Assembly: GCF_001417775.1 (NCBI RefSeq)
Contig: NZ_BBZJ01000020.1
Coordinates: forward strand, 1-64,000
Direction of reading: 5' to 3'
Source: Streptomyces sp. TP-A0356
Lineage (GTDB): Bacteria; Actinomycetota; Actinomycetes; Streptomycetales; Streptomycetaceae
DNA length: 64,000 nucleotides
A program made the position numbers and the translations under genes. The notes under the pieces are model-generated. The model ran no database searches. It had not been told where the DNA came from and saw only the letters and a list, made by a program, of their open reading frames with translations. This document shows, piece after piece, positions 52,450-60,595 of the stretch. Each line of letters begins with the position of its first letter. Position 1 is the stretch's first letter.

Positions 52450-54318
52450 GTGCACGTCACACCGACAACGTGGCCCGCGCGCATGCCCGGTGTCCGCGGC
52501 GGGACCGGACGCACGGCATCCCCCACCATCCGCGCCAGGCTTCTGAGGATGCTGGTGCTCGCCCTCGCCGTGCTGCTCGCCCTGCTCGGCGCGGCCGCCG
52601 CCGACCAGCTCTCGGCGTACCGCAACGCGGCCGCCACCGCCCGCAACGCCCGGCTCGCGGTCACGCTCCAGGCGCTCGTCCACGAACTGCAGAAGGAGCG
52701 CGGTCTGACCACCGGTTACGTCGGCGGCGTGCGCCGGTTCGGCGCCCTGCTGCCCGCTCAGCGCAGAGTCACCGACACCGCCCGCGCGCGGCTCGGCAGG
52801 GCCCTCAGGGGCCGCGACGACGCGGCCGCCGCCTCCGTGCGCGCGTCCCTGGCACGGCTCGACGCACTCGCCGTGATCCGCCGGCACGTCGACGAAGGCA
52901 CCCGTGCCGGTGCCGGTGCCGGTGCGGTCAGGGCCACCTTCGACCGCCTCACCACCACCATCACCGTCCTCAACCGGCTCGCACAGGGCCTCGACGACGT
53001 CTACGACCGCCGGCTCCGCGCCGCCTGCCAGACGCTGCAAGTCCTCGGCAACGCCAAGGAGTTCACCGACGAGGAGCGCGCCCTCGTGCTCGGCCCCCTG
53101 CGCACCGGCCGCTTCCGCGCCGACGACTACAGCCGCTTCCTGCAGATCCGCGCGGGCAGGTTCGCCGCCCTGGAGAGCTTCCCGCGCACGGCGACCGGCG
53201 CCCAGCAACGGCGCCTCGACGCGGCCCTCGCCACACCCGCCGCCCGCCGCGCGCTCGCGTACGAGAACGTCACCGCGCACGGCGACGGCCGGCTCGGCCC
53301 GCGTGGCGTCCCGGCGATGTCCTGGTGGCAGTCCATGACCTCCACCGTCGACGGACTGCGCGACGTGCAGATCTCGCTCGGCAGGGACGTGGAGGACCGC
53401 GCCGCCGCGCTGGAGGGCACCGCCCGGTGCGATCTGCTCCTGTTCGTACTGTTCGCGCTGGGCACCGTCGTCATACTCGGTCATCTCGCCCTCGACTGCG
53501 TCCGCACCGTCTCCACACCGCTCGCCGCGCTCGCCGAGCAGACGCGCGAGGTGGCCGGTGCCCGGCTGCCGCGGGCCGTCGCGGCCGTGCGGAACGGCGC
53601 CTTGGGGGAGCCGCCGGGACCACCCGCGCCGCTCGCCGTGTCCGACCGGGCCGGGGCGGAAGTCCGCGACGTCGCCGTGGCGTTCGACCGGGTGCAGCGC
53701 CTCGCCTTCGACCTGGCCATCGAGCAGGCGGTGCTGCGCCGCAACGCCGACGGCGTGCTGGTCGTCGCCGGGGAGAGCGGTCCCCCGCCCGAGCCCACCC
53801 CGCTGTCCGTCACCGACGTCCTGCGCGCCGCGCTGATGGAGGTCGAGGCGCACCGGCGTGTCGGCGTCCGGCACGTCGAACCGGCGCACATCGTCGGTTG
53901 CGTCGTCGCCGAAACCGCCCGTCTGCTCGCCGGGTTGATCGAGAGAGCGCTGACCTCCACGCCGCCGGACTCGGACGGCGAGGTCGAGGTCCAGGGAACG
54001 CGCACCGGCACCGGGTATCTCCTCTCGGTCGTCGATCACGGGGGGTCCGGGCCCACCGGATACCTGGGGGACTTCGCCGTCGGCGCCTTCGCCCGCACGG
54101 GCGGGGCCGAGGTACGGCTCGCGCAGGCCCCGGCGGCCGGTGTGGTGGCGCGGGTGCTGATCCCGGTGTCACTGCTCACCGAGCCCGTCGCGCCGCGCAG
54201 GGCCCCGGTTGCCGGGACGGAACCGGCCCCGCCGGAGCCCGTGCTTCCGGCACCGCGGGCGGCCGCGGAGGACGCCGGCGCGCTGGTGCCGGAGCCCGCG
54301 TTGCAGCGATCGCCCTAG
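52450..54318 (+). CDS. NIT-domain membrane sensor with degenerate kinase domain
   Basis: A 622-aa membrane protein. TM1 (about residues 32-52), a large extracytoplasmic helical domain of the nitrate/nitrite-sensing NIT type (LQALVHELQKERGLTTGYVG and following), TM2 (about 328-348) and a HAMP-like region with PLAALAEQTREVAGARLP. The following region keeps the frame of the conservon sensor kinases but the key motifs have changed: the N-box position reads LAGLIERAL rather than LLENA, and the G1 box is VVDHGGSGP. No phospho-acceptor His is seen. It is probably a non-catalytic receptor; no conservon partners (roadblock, DUF742, GTPase) follow. Confidence 0.82.
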   Translation: MHVTPTTWPARMPGVRGGTGRTASPTIRARLLRMLVLALAVLLALLGAAAADQLSAYRNAAATARNARLAVTLQALVHELQKERGLTTGYVGGVRRFGALLPAQRRVTDTARARLGRALRGRDDAAAASVRASLARLDALAVIRRHVDEGTRAGAGAGAVRATFDRLTTTITVLNRLAQGLDDVYDRRLRAACQTLQVLGNAKEFTDEERALVLGPLRTGRFRADDYSRFLQIRAGRFAALESFPRTATGAQQRRLDAALATPAARRALAYENVTAHGDGRLGPRGVPAMSWWQSMTSTVDGLRDVQISLGRDVEDRAAALEGTARCDLLLFVLFALGTVVILGHLALDCVRTVSTPLAALAEQTREVAGARLPRAVAAVRNGALGEPPGPPAPLAVSDRAGAEVRDVAVAFDRVQRLAFDLAIEQAVLRRNADGVLVVAGESGPPPEPTPLSVTDVLRAALMEVEAHRRVGVRHVEPAHIVGCVVAETARLLAGLIERALTSTPPDSDGEVEVQGTRTGTGYLLSVVDHGGSGPTGYLGDFAVGAFARTGGAEVRLAQAPAAGVVARVLIPVSLLTEPVAPRRAPVAGTEPAPPEPVLPAPRAAAEDAGALVPEPALQRSP

Positions 54319-54692
54319 GCCCCGAAAGGGCGCGAGGGGAGCGAGCGAAGAGGGGAGGGGTGCGCGTGTGAAGGCGTGGGAGAAGGCGAAGGACACCCCG
54401 TGGAACCGGGGCGCGCAGGGGGTCGGCTCAACAGGAAGAGGACCACACGCGACCGAAGTCGATGTGGGAGCGGGTGACCAGCCGCTGCTGTTGATGCATG
54501 TGCCAAGTGGAACAGGCATCCGGATCTGCGTCAACCGACTTGAGACACACGGCTCACAGTACGGACGGCCTTGACAGCGAGGGGAAACGCCCCCGTACTC
54601 TCGGTGCACGGCCCTGCTGAGGGGCTCGGCCGTACGCGCCACCGTGTGAAGGCATCCACCGTGTTCGACTCGACGCATCACGGAGCCTTCGC
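54319..54692 (+). other. Intergenic region upstream of the redox cluster
   Basis: 374 bp without a convincing gene. A candidate promoter has -35 ttgaca (54571-54576), a 19-bp spacer and -10 tactct (54596-54601). A short frame starting near 54368 and ending at 54574 is open but not protein-like. Confidence 0.5.
54571..54601 (+). promoter_or_regulatory. Candidate promoter of the redox cluster
   Basis: A perfect ttgaca (54571-54576), 19-bp spacer and tactct (54596-54601). The spacer is slightly long. It would drive the 50-aa ORF and the FAD/NAD(P)-binding gene. Confidence 0.5.
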
Positions 54693-54845
54693 ATGTCCTC
54701 CGACACCCTCGCTCGACCGGCCGCGGCAGCCGAAGAAGCCGCACCGCCGCCCAACTGGCCTGCGGCAGCACGATCCGCCACCAGCGGCGCGGCGAACACG
54801 CTGATGGGCACCCTCGACGCTCGTGGTTCGGAGCGCACGCGATGA
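54693..54845 (+). CDS. Small (50-aa) ORF coupled to the FAD/NAD(P)-binding gene
   Basis: A 50-codon frame from ATG 54693, with ggag 8 bases upstream, ending in a TGA that overlaps the next start (ATGA). The peptide is Ala/Pro-rich with PPPNWPAAARSATSGAANTL in its middle and no Cys. It could be a coupled small protein, a translational leader, or the stub of a lost enzyme. GC at third positions is lower than in its neighbours. I do not recognise it. Confidence 0.5.
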   Translation: MSSDTLARPAAAAEEAAPPPNWPAAARSATSGAANTLMGTLDARGSERTR

Positions 54846-56605
54846 GCACCGAACGCCGTTCGCTGGTGATCGTGGGAGCCGGGCCGCGAGGGACCGGTCT
54901 CCTGGAACGGATCGCCGCCAACGCGCCCGAGCTGTACGCGGGTTCGCAGCTCGACGTGCACCTGGTGGACCCGTATCCGCCCGGCGGCGGACGCATCTGG
55001 CGCGAGGCGCAGTCACCGCTGCTGTGGATGAACTCGCATGCCGAGGACGTCACCATGTACACCGACGAGACAGTGGTCATGGCGGGCCCGGTGCGCGAGG
55101 GCCCCACCCTGCACGAGTGGGCCGGCGTCGACGGGCGCCTGTTCGCGGGTCGGCAGCGACACGGCGCCTATATGCGCTGGGTGTACGAGCAGACGGTCGC
55201 GGCCCTGCCCCCGGGCATCCGCGTCCACCACCACCCACGTCTCGCCGTACGGGTCGAGGGCCCGCGCGAGGGCAGGCAGCGGGTCTGGCTGGAGGGACGG
55301 CCCGAGCCCCTCCTCGCCGACCTCGTCGTCCTCACGCTCGGCCACCTCGACGCCGAACTCGACGACGAGCAGCAGGCGTTGGCGTCCTACGCACGCACCC
55401 ACGGCCTGGTGCACCTGCCGCCCGACTTCACGGCCGACAGCGATCTGTCCCCGCTGAAGGCGGGTGAGCCGGTCCTCGTCCGTGGCTTCGGCCTCGCCTT
55501 CGTCGACCTCATGGTGCTGCTCACCGAGGGGCGCGGCGGCCGCTACGAGGGTGACGTGTACGTCCCCTCCGGACGCGAACCGGTCCTGTACGTCGGTTCC
55601 CGGCGCGGTGTGCCGTACCACTCCAAGATCGGCTACGACTGGACGGGCGAGAGACCGCCGCTGCCCCGGTTCTTCGGGCCGGCCGAGGTCGACGCACTGC
55701 TCGCGCGCCCGGGAGGCTTCGACTTCCGGCGGGACGTGTGGCCGCTGATCGAGAAGGAACTGGGCTTCGCCCACTACCACCGGCTGTTCACCGCCCACCC
55801 CGAGCGCACCGCCGTCGCCTGGACGGACTTCGAGGAGAAGTACGCCGTGGCCGGCCCGGCTTCGCTGTCGGCGCTGGTGGCCACCGCCGTACCCGACCCG
55901 GCCGACCGGCTCGACCTCACCGCACTCGACCATCCACTGCAGGGGGTGCGCCATCCCTCGCCCGATGCGCTCCAGGACGGTCTGCGCGCCTACATCGAGG
56001 CGGATCTGACCAGGCGCCACGATCCCGCCCACAGCCCGGACCTGGCGGTCTTCCTCGGGCTGCTGTCCGTCTACGGACAGCTGGTGCGGCTCGGGGACAT
56101 CGGGTCCTGGTGGCACGGCTTCTTCAGCTTTCTGGCGTCCGGTCCGCCCGGACCACGGCTGCGGCAGATGCTGGCGCTCTCCCGCGCGGGCGTCCTGAAG
56201 TTCCTCGGTGCCGGCATGACCGTCACCGCCGAGGACGGGGTCTTCCGGGCGGCGAGTGCCACCGTGCCCGGCGCGTTCGTCGAGGCACGCGCGCTGGTCG
56301 AGGCCAGGCTGCCGCACCCCACGCTCGAACGCACCCGGGACCGGCTGCTGCGGGAGCTGTACACGGACGGCGCCGCCGCCACGGCCGAGGGACTGCTCGC
56401 CGTCGACCCCGCGGACGGGCGGGTGCTGGACCGCTCCGGCCTGCCCCATCCGCGGCGCTTCGCGCTCGGCCCGCACACCGACGCCCGGGGCTCCGGCGCG
56501 TTCACCCGGCCCCGCACGGGCGGGCTCGCCCTCCGCCAGAACGACGCGGCGGCCCGGGCCGCGCTCACCTTCCTGCGCGAGCGGTCCGGTCGCGCCGCGG
56601 CCTGA
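54842..56605 (+). CDS. FAD/NAD(P)-binding oxidoreductase-like protein
   Basis: A 587-aa protein of the large FAD-NAD(P)-binding family. The N-terminal dinucleotide site is VIVGAGPRGTG (about residues 9-19), followed by VDPYPPGGGRIWRE and WMNSHAEDVTMYTDE. The middle part has VLVRGFGLAFVDLM and SRRGVPYHSKIGYD. Relatives are found as putative hydroxylases or oxidoreductases in secondary metabolism and siderophore loci. The partner monooxygenase gene just downstream is a remnant. It is coupled to the 50-aa ORF. Confidence 0.85.
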   Translation: MSTERRSLVIVGAGPRGTGLLERIAANAPELYAGSQLDVHLVDPYPPGGGRIWREAQSPLLWMNSHAEDVTMYTDETVVMAGPVREGPTLHEWAGVDGRLFAGRQRHGAYMRWVYEQTVAALPPGIRVHHHPRLAVRVEGPREGRQRVWLEGRPEPLLADLVVLTLGHLDAELDDEQQALASYARTHGLVHLPPDFTADSDLSPLKAGEPVLVRGFGLAFVDLMVLLTEGRGGRYEGDVYVPSGREPVLYVGSRRGVPYHSKIGYDWTGERPPLPRFFGPAEVDALLARPGGFDFRRDVWPLIEKELGFAHYHRLFTAHPERTAVAWTDFEEKYAVAGPASLSALVATAVPDPADRLDLTALDHPLQGVRHPSPDALQDGLRAYIEADLTRRHDPAHSPDLAVFLGLLSVYGQLVRLGDIGSWWHGFFSFLASGPPGPRLRQMLALSRAGVLKFLGAGMTVTAEDGVFRAASATVPGAFVEARALVEARLPHPTLERTRDRLLRELYTDGAAATAEGLLAVDPADGRVLDRSGLPHPRRFALGPHTDARGSGAFTRPRTGGLALRQNDAAARAALTFLRERSGRAAA

Positions 56606-56649
56606 GCGCGACCCGACCCCTCGCCTTCCGGCCGGCCAAAGAAAGGAGC

Positions 56650-56821
56650 GTGGACCTCTCGGTGTACGACCCGGACGGGCCCCTTCCCGAGGGCGGACTC
56701 GACGAGGTTCGTGGACCGGGTCGTGCCGTTGCTCCAGGAGCGCGGCGTCTGCCGCACGGAACACACGGGAACCACGCTGCGCTCGCACCTCGGGCCGGCG
56801 GATCCCGTATGGAAGGGTTGA
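56650..56821 (+). pseudogene. Remnant of a flavin-dependent (LLM/NtaA-like) monooxygenase
   Basis: The segment begins as DLSVYDPDGPLPEGGLDE and, after an extra g near 56706-56707, continues in another frame as FVDRVVPLLQERGVCRTEHT and then GTTLRSHLG before a stop at 56819-56821. The first piece resembles the middle and the second the very end of NtaA-type FMN-dependent monooxygenases of about 440 aa. So one copy has lost its N-terminal half and an internal block and has a frameshift. It cannot make a working enzyme. Confidence 0.7.
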
Positions 56822-56825
56822 TCAC

Positions 56826-57608
56826 ATGACGACGGACGCATCCGACGAGTGGAAGCGGTGGCACGAGCACCGCACCGAGCAGGTGACGGAGCCTTACGGG
56901 CCGCTCGCGCTGACCGGCACCTACTGGCTGGAGGACTATCCGGATGGTCGAATTCCGGACATCCCCGGGCGCTGGACCGACGACGATGACGCGGTGGTGC
57001 TGACGGCCACCGAGGTGGACGGCCTGAGCGTCGACGGGCAGCCCTTCAGCGGTGAGATCCGCCTCGACGCCGACCCCGGACCCGTGACCGCGGCGCGCGT
57101 CGCGGCCGGCGAACGCCGCCTGGTCCTCCTCGTCCGCGAGGGCGTGTGGGGCGTGCGCCACTACGACCCCGCCGCCCCGGCCCGTCGTGCCTTCACGGGC
57201 ATCGACGTCACGCCCCACGATCCGCGCTGGTCGGTCGAGGGCCACTTCACCCCGTACGGCGAGGACCGCACCGTACGCGTCGAGAACGCCGACGGACGTC
57301 ACCGCGGACTCGGCCTCGGCGGTGTGCTCGCCTTCACGCTCGACGGGCAGGACCTCACCCTCCAGGTGTCCGTCGAGGCGGACGACTCGCTGTGGGCCGT
57401 CTTCGCCGACGCCACCAGCGGGGACACCAGCTACCGCTTCCGGTTCCTGCGGCCGCCGGCGCCCGACGCGGAGGGGCGTACGACGGTGGACTTCAACCGG
57501 GCGCTGCTTCCGCCGTGCGCCTTCGCGGACCACTTCATCTGCCCCTTACCGCCGCCGGGCAACACTCTGGGCATCGCGATCGAGGCGGGGGAGCGCACCC
57601 TGCTCTGA
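56826..57608 (+). CDS. DUF1684 family protein
   Basis: A 260-aa cytoplasmic protein matching DUF1684: ALTGTYWLEDYPDGRIPDIPG near residue 30, VWGVRHYDP, and a C-terminal TVDFNRALLPPCAFADHFIC followed by CPLPPPGNTL. These proteins have a conserved FNRAxxPPCAF motif, possibly an active site. Function is not established. It starts 4 bases after the monooxygenase remnant, consistent with a former operon of FAD protein, monooxygenase and DUF1684 protein. Confidence 0.88.
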   Translation: MTTDASDEWKRWHEHRTEQVTEPYGPLALTGTYWLEDYPDGRIPDIPGRWTDDDDAVVLTATEVDGLSVDGQPFSGEIRLDADPGPVTAARVAAGERRLVLLVREGVWGVRHYDPAAPARRAFTGIDVTPHDPRWSVEGHFTPYGEDRTVRVENADGRHRGLGLGGVLAFTLDGQDLTLQVSVEADDSLWAVFADATSGDTSYRFRFLRPPAPDAEGRTTVDFNRALLPPCAFADHFICPLPPPGNTLGIAIEAGERTLL

Positions 57609-57722
57609 GTCTTCGTCAGCGCGCTTGAAGCTGAGCAAGTTGAACGCTGCACGGCCGAAAGGCGCCCTTGCGCCGGTCGGTCGTGCGGCCGAATACTCCC
57701 CCCACAGCGCTTGTCAGGGGCA

Positions 57723-57749
57723 CGGCTTGTCCGAAATCCGGACAAGCCG
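57723..57749. other. Hairpin between DUF1684 gene and protease gene
   Basis: A perfect 11-bp inverted repeat (57723-57733 with 57739-57749) with a 5-nt centre lies 70 bp before the protease start. It may terminate the upstream gene or act as an operator. Its right part contains a 13-mer that recurs upstream of the second protease gene. Confidence 0.65.
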
Positions 57750-57818
57750 CCCTTGGCTGCGCCTCACGGGCCCCAACTCCCCACGTGGGCCCCCGACTTC
57801 CCTTGGAGGGAACGAAAA

Positions 57819-58718
57819 GTGAGGATCAAGCGCACTACCCCCACAAGCGGTATCGCGAGACGGACCCGGCTGATCGCCGTGGCCACCGGATTCATGGCCG
57901 CCGCCGCGTTCGCCGTCCCCACCGCGAGCGCGACCGACGCAGGGACCTTCAGCGCCAACCAGCTCACCAAGGCGAGCGACTCGGTGCTCAAGTCCGATGT
58001 CGCGGGCACCGCCTGGACCGTCGACCCCAAGACGAACCGCGTCGTCGTCACCGTCGACAGCAGGGTCTCCCAGGCCGAGATCGCGAAGATCAAGAAGGAG
58101 GCCGGCAGCAACGCCGGCGCCCTCACCATCAAGCACACCGCGGGCAGGTTCAACAAGCTGATCACCGGTGGTGACGCCATCTACGGCGGCCAGTACCGCT
58201 GCTCGCTCGGCTTCAATGTGCACAGCGGGAGCACCTACTACTTCCTGACCGCCGGCCACTGCGGACAGGTCGCCTCCACCTGGTACTCCAACTCCGGCCA
58301 CACCACGGTGCTGGGCACGAACGTCAGCTACAGCTTCCCGGGCAATGACTACGCCCTGGTGCGCTACACCAACTCCTCCGTCGCCCATCCGAGCGCGGTC
58401 GGCAGCCAGACCATCAGCAGCGCGGCCACCCCGAGCGTGGGCCAGACCGTCTACCGGCGCGGCTCCACCACCGGCACCCACAGCGGCCGGGTCACCGCCC
58501 TGAACGCCACCGTCAACTACGGCAACGGCGATGTCGTCTACGGCCTCATCCAGACCACGGTCTGCGCCGAGGGCGGCGACAGCGGTGGTCCCCTCTATGC
58601 CGGAAGCGTGGCCTACGGTCTGACCTCCGGTGGCAGCGGCGACTGCACCTCCGGTGGTACGACGTTCTTCCAGCCGGTCACCAAGGCCCTCAGCGCCTAT
58701 GGCGTGAGCGTCGGCTGA
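57819..58718 (+). CDS. Streptogrisin B-like secreted serine protease (S1)
   Basis: A 299-aa preproenzyme, the same length as streptogrisin B. A signal peptide (about residues 1-38, ending near TASAT) is followed by an alpha-lytic-type propeptide (SANQLTKASDSVLKSDVAGT) and a mature enzyme starting near ITGGDAIYGGQYRCSLGFNV. The catalytic triad is His in LTAGHC, Asp in GNDYALVRY and Ser in CAEGGDSGGPL. It is secreted and self-activates. The GTG at 57819 has ggaggg upstream. A terminator follows at 58754. Confidence 0.95.
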   Translation: MRIKRTTPTSGIARRTRLIAVATGFMAAAAFAVPTASATDAGTFSANQLTKASDSVLKSDVAGTAWTVDPKTNRVVVTVDSRVSQAEIAKIKKEAGSNAGALTIKHTAGRFNKLITGGDAIYGGQYRCSLGFNVHSGSTYYFLTAGHCGQVASTWYSNSGHTTVLGTNVSYSFPGNDYALVRYTNSSVAHPSAVGSQTISSAATPSVGQTVYRRGSTTGTHSGRVTALNATVNYGNGDVVYGLIQTTVCAEGGDSGGPLYAGSVAYGLTSGGSGDCTSGGTTFFQPVTKALSAYGVSVG

Positions 58719-58753
58719 CCCACCGGCACCCCCCTTACCGCAGCCAGCGGCAG

Positions 58754-58790
58754 GCGAGCCCCCGTACCCATGTGGTGTGCGGGGGCTCGC
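58754..58790 (+). terminator. Terminator after the first protease gene
   Basis: A stem of about 14 bp (58754-58767 with 58777-58790, one G-T pair) lies 36 bp after the stop codon. Confidence 0.8.
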
Positions 58791-59280
58791 CCTTGTCCGA
58801 GCACCGGAGTTACCGTCGAAGGGCACGCGGCCCATGTGCGTTCACTCCCCTGAACACGTCCACTTCGGACCCGGGGGCCGCGGGCCCGTGTCATCAACGC
58901 CACGCGGTGCCCCAGGTGGAGGAGCAATCGGTGCGGGAGCAACTCCCGTCCGTCGCTCCCGTTCCGGATCCGGACTCCGAGGGGGCGAAATCCGGACAGG
59001 ACTAGACCTCGCTCTCCGCACAGGGATAACCCTCGCGCGGCATTTGCAGCGGGAATCGAGTCGGGGCGACCAGGTGTGGTCACGGGGTGGGGGGCGCACG
59101 CCCGTTGGCATCTGCGCGTCCTGAAGTCGACCTTGTGTGCTCCCTGTGGGCCTCGGAATAGTGGGCGCCGCACGGTGGGCACGGACCGGCTGCGACATGC
59201 GCCGATTCCGTGCCCCTACGCCTTCCGGTCGTGGCGGTCCCCACAACCTCTGCGGCCGACCCCCCACAGGAGGACGTGAG
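58791..59280 (+). other. Long leader/intergenic region before the second protease
   Basis: 490 bp without a recognised gene. cgaaatccggaca (58986-58998) repeats a 13-mer found upstream of the first protease. aggagg at 59268-59273 is the ribosome-binding site of the following TTG start. No confident promoter hexamers were found. Confidence 0.5.
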
Positions 59281-60360
59281 TTGAAGCACCGACGCATATC
59301 CAGGCGGCGGGCCGCCGTGGCCGGCGCGGGTGTCGCCGCACTGATCGCCGCAGGCGTCACATTGCAGAATGCGAACGCGAGTGAGACAACGGCGGCCGAG
59401 GCGCCCCACACTCTCTCGGTCGCCGCGGCCGGAAAGCTCGCCTCGACGCTCGGCAAGGACCTGGGCACCGACACGGCCGGAGCGTATTACGACGCGAAGA
59501 CGAAGAACCTCGTCGTGAACGTGCTCGACGAGACGGCCGCGAAGACCGTCCAGGCGGCCGGGGCCAAGGCGAGAATCGTCCAGAACTCCCTGGCCGAACT
59601 GGCGGGCGCCGGCAACACGCTGAAGAAGGACGCGACCATCCCCGGCACCTCGTGGGCGACCGACCCGCGGACCGACAAGGTCGTCGTCACGGCCGACAAG
59701 ACCGTCTCGCAGGCCGAGTGGGCCAAGCTCACCAAGGTGGTCGACGGGCTCGGCGGCAAGGCCGAACTCAAGCGCTCGAAGGGGGAGTTCAAGCCCTTCG
59801 TCGCGGGCGGCGACGCGATCACCGGCTCGGGCGGGCGCTGCTCGCTCGGCTTCAACGTGGTCAAGGGCGGCCAGCCGTACTTCATCACCGCCGGCCACTG
59901 CACCGCGTCGATCTCCAGCTGGTCGGACTCCAGCGGCAACGTGATCGGCCAGAACGAGCAGTCCGACTTCCCGGGCCATGACTTCGGTCTGGTCAAGTAC
60001 ACCGCGAACGTCGACCACCCGAGCGCGGTCGACCTCTACAACGGCTCCACGCAGCAGATCACCAAGGCGGCCGACGCGACCGTCGGCGAGAAGGTGACCC
60101 GCAGCGGCTCGACGACCCATGTGCACTCCGGTACGGTCACCGGCCTGAACGCCACGGTGAACTACTCGGAGGGCACGGTCAGCGGTCTCATCCAGACCGA
60201 CGTCTGCGCCGAGCCCGGTGACAGCGGCGGCTCGCTGTTCGACGGCGACACCGCGGTCGGCCTCACCTCCGGCGGCAGCGGCGACTGCACCTCGGGCGGC
60301 CAGACCTTCTTCCAGCCGGTCACCGCGGCGCTGTCGGCCTTCGGCGCCCAGATCGGCTGA
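59281..60360 (+). CDS. Secreted serine protease, streptogrisin D-like (S1)
   Basis: A 359-aa preproenzyme with a longer propeptide than the previous gene. A basic signal peptide (KHRRISRRRAAVAGAGVAAL), an alpha-lytic-type pro-region with KDATIPGTSWATDPRTDKVV, and a mature enzyme starting near VAGGDAITGSGGRCSLGFNV. The triad is His in ITAGHC, Asp in GHDFGLVKY and Ser in AEPGDSGGSL. The TTG start at 59281 has AGGAGG 7 bases upstream. It is a paralogue of the preceding protease, separated by 562 bp and a terminator, so the two are transcribed separately. Confidence 0.93.
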   Translation: MKHRRISRRRAAVAGAGVAALIAAGVTLQNANASETTAAEAPHTLSVAAAGKLASTLGKDLGTDTAGAYYDAKTKNLVVNVLDETAAKTVQAAGAKARIVQNSLAELAGAGNTLKKDATIPGTSWATDPRTDKVVVTADKTVSQAEWAKLTKVVDGLGGKAELKRSKGEFKPFVAGGDAITGSGGRCSLGFNVVKGGQPYFITAGHCTASISSWSDSSGNVIGQNEQSDFPGHDFGLVKYTANVDHPSAVDLYNGSTQQITKAADATVGEKVTRSGSTTHVHSGTVTGLNATVNYSEGTVSGLIQTDVCAEPGDSGGSLFDGDTAVGLTSGGSGDCTSGGQTFFQPVTAALSAFGAQIG

Positions 60361-60380
60361 CCCTCCCGCCGACCCGACGA

Positions 60381-60412
60381 GGTCCCGTCCCCGGATGTCC
60401 GGGGGCGGGACC
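60381..60412 (+). terminator. Terminator after the second protease gene
   Basis: A 15-bp stem with one G-T pair (60381-60395 with 60398-60412) sits 20 bp after the stop codon. Confidence 0.82.
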
Positions 60413-60542
60413 TTCGTATGGGGGCGCGTCCGAGCGGAAGGGCCCTCGGCCCCCGGCGCCCGGTGTTCGCGCAGGTGGGGCCGGGTCGAACGGATGTCGC
60501 ACGACAGTTCGAAAATTGGTCTATGGTGGGGGTGAGGGAGAT

Positions 60543-60558
60543 GGGAACGGACGTTCGA
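60543..60558 (+). promoter_or_regulatory. LexA/SOS-box-like site upstream of dnaE2
   Basis: gggaac-N4-gttcga matches the actinobacterial LexA box tcgaac-N4-gttcga at 10 of 12 defined positions with the exact 4-bp spacing. It lies 37 bp before the start codon. Further half-sites, tcgaac (60486-60491) and gttcga (60507-60512), lie upstream but 15 bp apart. A possible -10 (tatggt, 60522-60527) is in between. Confidence 0.7.
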
Positions 60559-60595
60559 GAGCCATGTACGGGGCTCACGGCTACAGGAGGTGCGT

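Noticed and set aside
54368..54574. Small frame upstream of the redox cluster
   Set aside because: No conserved features, no clear Shine-Dalgarno, and it crosses the candidate promoter.
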